Positions 6,972 to 7,287 of a stretch of 7,287 bases of DNA are shown piece by piece. The position numbers and the translations under genes are program-made. Numbering within the stretch: position 1 is the stretch's first letter; the number at the start of each line of letters is the position of its first letter. The notes below the pieces were generated by a model that saw only the letters and a list, made by a program, of their open reading frames with translations, was not told the DNA's origin and did not search any database. Where the stretch lies: the NCBI GenBank assembly GCA_023458215.1, contig JAEXAJ010000132.1, positions 1-7,287 of the forward strand, written 5' to 3'. This DNA is from Bacteroidota bacterium. Lineage in GTDB: Bacteria; Bacteroidota; Bacteroidia; Bacteroidales; Bacteroidaceae.

Positions 6972-6975
6972 GGCA

Positions 6976-6983
6976 CAAAAGTA
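6976..6983 (-). promoter_or_regulatory. -7 box of the mutS2 promoter
   Basis: On the - strand TACTTTTG fits TAnnTTTG at every fixed base. Only 4 nt (TGCC) separate it from the mutS2 ATG, so transcription should begin at or within a few bases of the start codon. At the expected -33 distance there is only a T-rich tract (TTTTC, 7005-7009), not a clear TTTG. Confidence 0.55.
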
Positions 6984-7013
6984 CGATTAATTCACGAAAA
7001 AAAAGAAAAGATG

Positions 7014-7044
7014 TTTGCAGATTTAAAAAAGAGTCGTATCTTTG
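7014..7044 (+). promoter_or_regulatory. Consensus Bacteroides promoter for tRNA-Ser
   Basis: TTTG (7014-7017), a 19-nt spacer and TATCTTTG (7037-7044) match the Bacteroides -33/-7 consensus TTTG / TAnnTTTG at every fixed position. The extension CACC after the -7 box is also typical. Transcription should start near 7050, about 33 nt before the mature tRNA. Confidence 0.85.
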
Positions 7045-7048
7045 CACC

Positions 7049-7080
7049 GCTTTCAACGGAAAGCACTTCTGAAAAGGAGT
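7049..7080 (+). other. tRNA leader with two adjacent 16-nt hairpins
   Basis: GCTTTC (7049-7054) pairs with GAAAGC (7059-7064) around the loop AACG. Directly next to it, ACTTCT (7065-7070) pairs with AGGAGT (7075-7080), one G-U pair included, around a GAAA tetraloop. The two hairpins are back to back and end 2 nt before the tRNA. They would be removed by RNase P; a role in processing is a guess. Confidence 0.5.
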
Positions 7081-7082
7081 TT

Positions 7083-7167
7083 GGAGAGGTGGCAGAGTGG
7101 TCGATTGCGGCGGTCTTGAAAACCGTTGTACTGCAAGGTACCGGGGGTTCGAATCCCTCCCTCTCCG
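7083..7167 (+). tRNA. tRNA-Ser (anticodon UGA)
   Basis: A complete class II tRNA of 85 nt that decodes UCN serine codons, chiefly UCA. The acceptor stem GGAGAGG (7083-7089) pairs perfectly with CCTCTCC (7160-7166), with discriminator G7167. The anticodon stem is 7110-7114 with 7122-7126, and the anticodon TGA is at 7117-7119. The long variable arm typical of serine tRNA (7127-7142) has a GTAC/GTAC stem. The T arm is GGGGG-TTCGAAT-CCCTC (7143-7159). The CCA end is not encoded (CAA follows), so it is added after transcription. The gene has its own promoter and terminator and is transcribed away from mutS2. Confidence 0.97.
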
Positions 7168-7195
7168 CAACAAACGCTGAAAATCAGCAGATTGC

Positions 7196-7252
7196 AAAAC
7201 AAACACCCAGTTTTACACCCAAGAATGTAAAGTCGGTGTTTTTGTTTTATTT
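7196..7252 (+). terminator. Intrinsic terminator after tRNA-Ser
   Basis: AAACACC (7201-7207) pairs with GGTGTTT (7235-7241), and inside it TTTACA (7212-7217) pairs with TGTAAA (7226-7231). The outer stem can extend through AAAAC (7196-7200) with a small bulge. The 3' side runs into a T-rich tail (7239-7252). This is a typical rho-independent terminator, 28 nt after the tRNA end. Confidence 0.7.
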
Positions 7253-7287
7253 AAGATAATACAACCACTACATAATAAAAGAGTAGC

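Noticed and set aside
6949..7206. Open frame of 85 codons on the - strand across tRNA-Ser, containing RGRDSNPR
   Set aside because: It is the antisense translation of the tRNA gene, a familiar spurious product in databases. It also overlaps the mutS2 start and both promoters.
6768..7259. Open frame of 163 codons on the + strand
   Set aside because: It runs antisense to the mutS2 5' end, then through the intergenic promoter region, tRNA and terminator. Its composition shows no protein-like pattern.
7143..7287. tRNA-Ser 3' end as an attachment site of an integrated element
   Set aside because: tRNA 3' ends are common integration sites, but no integrase, second copy of the tRNA end, or foreign-looking DNA is present. 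The normal terminator directly follows.

Overview
The window looks like a piece of a Bacteroides (or closely related Bacteroidales) chromosome. The evidence is the type of promoter upstream of the tRNA (TTTG, 19 nt, TATCTTTG), the near absence of Shine-Dalgarno sequences, a lipoprotein with an S-D-D-D run just after its lipid-anchor cysteine, and two proteins of the PepSY-like family common in gut Bacteroides. Base and codon use look even throughout. No mobile element, CRISPR array or broken gene is visible.

Left part, + strand (39-3076): an OmpR-type response regulator and a membrane histidine kinase overlap by 4 nt. After a 93-nt gap come two small exported proteins, each with two PepSY-like repeats: the first has a cleavable signal peptide (periplasmic), the second is a lipoprotein with a predicted surface-export signal. 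The gap holds a good Bacteroides-type promoter. Just upstream of it is an 11-bp-spaced direct repeat (TTCCCAAAT / TTCCCAATT), the geometry expected for an OmpR-family operator. The simplest reading is a small envelope-sensing module in which the two-component pair controls the two PepSY-like genes. This is inference from layout.

Middle (3077-3160): the + strand PepSY-like lipoprotein gene and the - strand sdaA converge on an AT-rich 18-bp perfect inverted repeat. Its right arm overlaps a 14-bp tandem duplication. It is probably a terminator, and may also be a copy of a dispersed intergenic repeat.

Right part, - strand (3161-6971): mutS2, encoding a MutS-family ATPase with KOW-like and Smr domains, is followed after 61 nt by sdaA, encoding iron-sulfur L-serine ammonia-lyase. 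With no terminator or clear promoter between them, they may be co-transcribed. The mutS2 -7 box ends only 4 nt before its ATG, so its mRNA is probably leaderless or nearly so.

Right edge, + strand (7014-7252): a complete tRNA-Ser(UGA) transcription unit, with promoter, a leader that can fold into two adjacent 16-nt hairpins, the tRNA, and an intrinsic terminator. The last 35 nt hold nothing I can identify.

Most of this is ordinary core Bacteroides sequence. The parts most worth a second look are the two-component/PepSY-like module with its candidate operator, and the intergenic inverted repeat.
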